Below the pieces are notes generated by a model. That model had not been told where the DNA came from. It made no database searches and saw only the letters and a list, made by a program, of their open reading frames with translations. Made by a program: the position numbers and the translations under genes. A stretch of 32,136 bases of DNA, taken from positions 1 to 32,136 of the forward strand of contig CALPYF020000045.1 of NCBI GenBank assembly GCA_943327755.2, read 5' to 3'. Of this stretch, positions 29,263 to 32,136 are shown piece after piece (within the stretch, counting starts at the first letter, position 1; every line of letters begins with the position of its first letter). This DNA is from Deinococcus hopiensis KR-140. Lineage in GTDB: Bacteria > Deinococcota > Deinococci > Deinococcales > Deinococcaceae.

Positions 29263-29303
29263 CCCCGGACGGCGCGCCCACATCAGGGCACCCCCGTCCG
29301 GGG
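29263..29303. terminator. Terminator between convergent genes
   Basis: CCCCGGACGG (29263-29272) pairs with CCGTCCGGGG (29294-29303), a perfect 10-bp stem eight bases after the beta-lactamase-like stop and 30 bases before the stop of the converging small gene. Confidence 0.8.
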
Positions 29304-29332
29304 CCTTCAGGTACACCGCCCAAGCGGCGGGA

Positions 29333-29524
29333 CTACTCGGTCAGGCTGCGGTTCAGGCGGGCCTTGTCCTCGGCGATCTTGCCCAGGATGAAGAACGTCG
29401 GCGCCCAGTGCCCCACGAACAACCCGTCACGTTCCTTGTCGGAGGACTCGTTCTGGAAGTACTGCGTGGCGCTGATCAGAATGGACGCGAACCCGGCCAG
29501 ATACAGGATGTTATGCAGTTTCAT
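29333..29524 (-). CDS. Small membrane protein of unknown function
   Basis: 63 residues from ATG 29524, preceded by GGAGAGG at about eight bases. The layout is a first membrane span MKLHNILYLAGFASILISATQYF, a charged loop (NESSDKERDGL), and FVGHWAPTFFILGKIAED as a second, shorter hydrophobic part, then a basic tail. Short proteins with a comparable GLFVG-WAPTFFILG segment occur in many bacteria to my knowledge, without a known function. A longer frame upstream is rejected because the ribosome site and hydrophobic start point to 29524. The 196 bases upstream (29525-29720) hold no gene I can support. Confidence 0.75.
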   Translation of the reverse strand: MKLHNILYLAGFASILISATQYFQNESSDKERDGLFVGHWAPTFFILGKIAEDKARLNRSLTE

Positions 29525-29720
29525 GACAGACCTCTCCTCCCGGCCGCGCAGAGCGGACCGGCACGTGGGGGGCACGCAGCCCCGGTTCCTGCGGCCCCGC
29601 CGCGCGCGGAAGGGCCTGCCCTGTGGACACCCTCAGAGAACCGCACCGGGCGCTCCGGGACGGTACCCGACCGCACCCTGTGAGACCACCCTGAAGACCA
29701 CCTGAACACCCACCCGCCGC

Positions 29721-30280
29721 TCAGCCCCCGCAGCGCGCGAAGCGACCCAGCGCCGCGCGGCCTTCCGGCGTGCCGCCCGGCACCTCCGCGCCCGCCAGGG
29801 AGATGAACGACCACCCGCCCCGCGCACCATGCTCCAGCACCAGATAGTGCGTCCCGGCCCCCAGCGTGCGCGCCAGCGTCGGCCCGCGCCACCCCACCAC
29901 ACCATGCCCCGAGTACGCCGAGTACGGCCCGGACACACCCACCGCGCCCCAGCCGTCCGGCACGAAGTCCGGCCCCCCCGCCCCCACCGGCACGCCCGGC
30001 CCCACCAGCCACAGGCGGGGACGGTACGCCGCGTCACACGCGGAGCTGACGAACACCGCCACGTCCAGGCGGAACCCCGCTCCGGTCGTCAGGGCGTACC
30101 AGTCGCGGCCTCCCGCGCGGCCCTGCACGGTGATGACCTTCGACACGGTCGGCTGCGGTACCCGGAACGCCGAATCCAGCGTGCCGCTGCCCGGATTGAA
30201 CAGCGGCTGATGCGCCCCCGCCCCGCGCAGAAAAGGGAGACTGCCAAGATTGCGCCGCGCCACAACCGCAGATTTGCCAT
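29721..30280 (-). pseudogene. Exported protein gene with a one-base frameshift after the signal peptide
   Basis: From ATG 30280 the frame reads MANLRLWRGAILAVSLFCAG, a complete signal peptide, and then goes out of frame inside a G-run (minus-strand GCGGGGCGGGGGCGC, at 30213-30227). In the next frame the mature part AHQPLFNPGSGTLDSAF... runs on for about 165 residues to the stop at 29721. Adding one G in the run joins the two parts into a 186-residue protein reading ...FCAGAGAHQP. The length arithmetic fits (560 bases plus one). The mature domain contains DWYALTTGAGFRLDVAVFV and a Gly-rich beta pattern; I do not recognise it. It may be a recent inactivation, a phase-variable tract or a sequencing error. 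The frame starting MARRNLGS (30263) is a by-product of this. Confidence 0.7.
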
Positions 30281-30344
30281 GATCGCAGTGTGCAGAACAA
30301 CCGAGATGCCTTCTATAGACGAAGGCTGATCCTTATCTAATATT

Positions 30345-30995
30345 TTATAATTCAAAGGCTTTCACGAGGGATTTAACGGCAGAAGAATACTCTTTATCGG
30401 TTAGTGTCTCTCTATATATTCTTCTTTTTAATACCGTTTTCATCTCAGGATCTTTTTCTCTTAAATAATTACTTATTAATTCGCCCACTTCTTTGATTCT
30501 TCTTCTAATACTGATGACCAAATCATCTCTGATATCTAACTCTAATATTGTGATGGTTTTGTGACCTTCATCTGTAATGGCGATTGGTAGATTACCGGAA
30601 AACCTAATATGATGCTCCGGCCGATTCGAATAAGGAGATAGAAGGGGTGATGATGATCCAAACGAGCTTTTTTTTGAATTGCATGTTCTACACGATAGAG
30701 TCAGATTATTAAAATCGTAGACCAGTGAAATTTTATTATCTGATATACACTTTGCTTTAGGGATAATATGATCTAATTCTCCAGGTTGATTCGCTAGAAT
30801 TTTAGATTCGCAATAAACGCATTTACCTGATGATTCTCTAATTTTTATTTCTTTTAGTGGGTGATAATTATATTTAGAAATAGTTTCATCACTCAGTTTT
30901 CCGTTTGAGGCAATCTCATTAACCGCTTCTTTGGAGACCGATTCTATATGATCGGTGATTTCTTTATTCGGAGTCAAAATTCTTAATCTTCGCAT
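30345..30995 (-). CDS. HNH nuclease, PtuB-like (Septu-type defence effector)
   Basis: 216 residues. The HNH site is complete: CVYCESK near 59-65, ELDHIIPKAK near 73-82 (the DH pair), FNNLTLSCRTCNSKKSSF near 94-111. These two CxxC pairs with DH and N form the zinc-supported HNH fold found in PtuB of Septu systems and in retron-linked PtuB. The region after it is helical and charged. The start ATG 30995 lies 32 bases inside the end of the ATPase gene, a strong sign of a two-gene unit. Codon use is AT-rich (AAA, TTT, AAT) in contrast to all genes before 30300. The stop is followed by AT-rich non-coding DNA to about 30310. The PtuB name is inferred from motif and partner. Confidence 0.82.
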   Translation of the reverse strand: MRRLRILTPNKEITDHIESVSKEAVNEIASNGKLSDETISKYNYHPLKEIKIRESSGKCVYCESKILANQPGELDHIIPKAKCISDNKISLVYDFNNLTLSCRTCNSKKSSFGSSSPLLSPYSNRPEHHIRFSGNLPIAITDEGHKTITILELDIRDDLVISIRRRIKEVGELISNYLREKDPEMKTVLKRRIYRETLTDKEYSSAVKSLVKAFEL

Positions 30996-31992
30996 TTCTT
31001 TCTCTTAGAATATCGTTTAATCCGGTAAGGTTGTAATCCTCTAATCCGCTGATTTTTAGGTCCCTTTCTAGAGAAGCGATATTTTCGGGATTAACATCTA
31101 ATTTCTTGTATTTATCTACAATTTCTGTGTATATTTCTCTTGCCCATATGGGCATTGAGGATGAGAGTCCAAGAATACCTCTAAGAACATCTTCTGTATC
31201 TAAAGGATTGTTGGAATATGCAATCTCTTTTGCAATTACGTGTTCTTCGTCGAATGTCAAGCCATATGTTTTACAATTTCTGACAGAAGAAAGTATTAAT
31301 GGACTATGTGTTGAGATGATGAATTGAGAATCAGGAAAAGCTTTCATCAGGTCGGGTATGATTGATTGCTGTAAAGACGGATGAAGATGATTCTCTGGTT
31401 CGTCGATTATCACAATATTTTCATCATTTTCTGAGCCAAATAACGATACATAGCATTTCCAGCAAATCTCGATGATATTGGCTAATCCACTTGACTCATC
31501 GTCAAGTGGAAATCTGCCTCTATTGGTTTTGCAATAAATATCGTTTGCTACTATTAGAAATCTTTCAAACCCTATTTCATCTGGTAATACTTTTCGTAAT
31601 ATCTCCTCAAAATCCTCAAAGTTTTTTCGCATTGAATAATTTGATTCAATAACCTCATTTCCATAGCCATAGACTGCCCACCCAAGCAGGGTATTTTTGA
31701 GCAATTCAAGAAAGTTTATTGTTTTTTTTCCTCTTATTGCCTTTTTATACCTTTCATCGTCAGCAAACATGCTGTCATACACAAAATCCTGAATTTTTTC
31801 TGGTTTGAATGTCCCACTGATAGGCGTATATCTATATTCTATTCGATTCGATTTTATATATACACCGAAGTGATGTGCGGGTACATTATCGCCCAAGACG
31901 GTATAAGTCTTTCCTTCGGCGGAAAAAAGTCTTTTTGTTATGTTAGATGAAGCTGCATCTAATTCATTGGTTGAGAATTTGACACATCCTAG
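30964..31992 (-). pseudogene. AAA ATPase, PtuA-like, 5' end removed at an insertion sequence
   Basis: The frame is open from 31995 (after an in-frame TGA at 31998-31996) to TAA 30964, about 343 codons, with no ATG or GTG near its upstream end; TTG 31896 is the first possible start but lies in conserved-looking sequence (NELDAASSNITKRLFSAEGKTYTVLGDNVPAHHFGVYIK continues across it). The C-terminal half has the ABC/SMC-type ATPase end: DDESSGLANII, Walker B ENIVIIDEPENHLHPSLQQ and ISTHSPLILSS. Walker A is absent because the N-terminal part is missing. Similarity is to the OLD/PtuA-like ATPases of defence systems. An IS5-type transposase starts next to the break on the opposite strand. Without Walker A the protein should be inactive. 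Confidence 0.82.
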
Positions 31993-32136
31993 AGGTCATC
32001 CGGAAATTGGATGACAGTGTGGCGCCCATCTGGGCGGCACACTCTGCCAATGCGGCTGAGCGATGCCCAATGGGCCGTCCTTGCACCTCTTATCCCACCA
32101 CCCACCACGCGCACCACCCGTGGTCGACCACGCCGC
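31992..32136 (+). mobile_element. IS5-family-like insertion sequence, left end (runs off window)
   Basis: GC content jumps back to high at about 31990, at CTAG (31989-31992), next to which GAGGTCATCCGG begins; 19 bases later the transposase ORF opens. The left boundary is placed from the composition change and from the loss of ATPase coding similarity, not from a matched inverted repeat, as the right end is outside the window. Confidence 0.6.
32011..32136 (+). CDS. IS5-family-like transposase, N-terminal part
   Basis: 42 codons are visible from ATG 32011 to the window edge. RLSDAQWAVLAPLIPPP followed by TTRGRPRR is the N-terminal signature of IS5-group transposases with an IS402-like helix-turn-helix domain (usually L(S/T)DxQWxxLxPLLPP...GRPR). 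The start may be the first ATG or the internal ATG at 32050 (MRLSD). The catalytic DDE part is outside. The element faces away from the broken ATPase gene, and its insertion or a later deletion beside it would explain the loss of the ATPase 5' end. Confidence 0.85.
   Translation, partial: MTVWRPSGRHTLPMRLSDAQWAVLAPLIPPPTTRTTRGRPRR

Noticed and set aside
29721..30263. Start at 30263 (MARRNLGS...) for the exported protein.
   Set aside because: This N-terminus is the out-of-frame reading of a real signal peptide that starts at 30280; the mature domain alone is in this frame.
30310..31992. PARIS (AriA-AriB) or a retron as the identity of the island.
   Set aside because: The nuclease has HNH motifs rather than TOPRIM, and no reverse transcriptase is present in the visible part; the Septu-like reading fits best.

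Overview
The window is a GC-rich bacterial chromosome segment that most resembles the genus Deinococcus. The evidence is gene content and order (rtcB, a DUF3160 protein, a MurE-type ligase, paired deoxynucleoside kinases, an HtrA-like protease, an FmdB-like protein, glmS behind a glmS ribozyme, sucAB), short dispersed intergenic repeats, and many TANNNT -10 boxes only 6-10 bases before a start codon, the leaderless-mRNA layout known from Deinococcus. The genus is an inference from content; no 16S or other marker gene is present.

Layout. 1-243: C-terminal end of a HAD phosphatase. 244-818: non-coding, with a nested inverted repeat. 819-4882 (minus): rtcB with a possible 43-residue leader ORF, two small exported proteins and a CapA-family metallophosphatase, interrupted by two copies of a ~135-bp palindrome-ended repeat. 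4882-13041 (minus): DUF3160 protein, MurE-type ligase, exported protein, a dNK pair (dCK/dAK-like and dGK-like, overlapping by one base), an SPFH membrane protein with a 57-residue ribbon-helix-helix partner, an HtrA-like protease and an FmdB-like protein without cysteines. 13042-15421 (plus): palindrome, promoter, glmS ribozyme, glmS, terminator. 15433-17049 (minus): exported papain-family protease. 17050-21510 (plus): LacI-family repressor with two consensus operators, then a FrcBCA-type sugar ABC importer. 21521-26394 (minus): protein built of six exact 22-residue repeats, then sucB and sucA. 26567-29254 (plus): SMP-30/gluconolactonase-type protein, small membrane protein, class A beta-lactamase-like protein. 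29333-30280 (minus): small membrane protein and an exported protein whose signal peptide is out of frame with its mature part.

The last 1.8 kb (about 30310-31990) is an abrupt AT-rich island carrying an overlapping AAA-ATPase/HNH-nuclease pair that looks like a Septu (PtuA-PtuB) anti-phage module. The ATPase gene has lost its 5' end, including Walker A, at the exact point where an IS5-type insertion sequence begins and runs off the window. This is the strongest accessory-genome signal in the window and probably records acquisition followed by inactivation of a defence system.

Functional links: glmS (GlcN6P supply, sensed by its own ribozyme) and the MurE-type ligase both serve cell-wall precursor synthesis. 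SucA and SucB are the E1 and E2 of 2-oxoglutarate dehydrogenase, each with its own promoter. The LacI repressor probably controls itself and the downstream sugar importer. Most other genes encode exported proteins typical of this group and have no assigned function.
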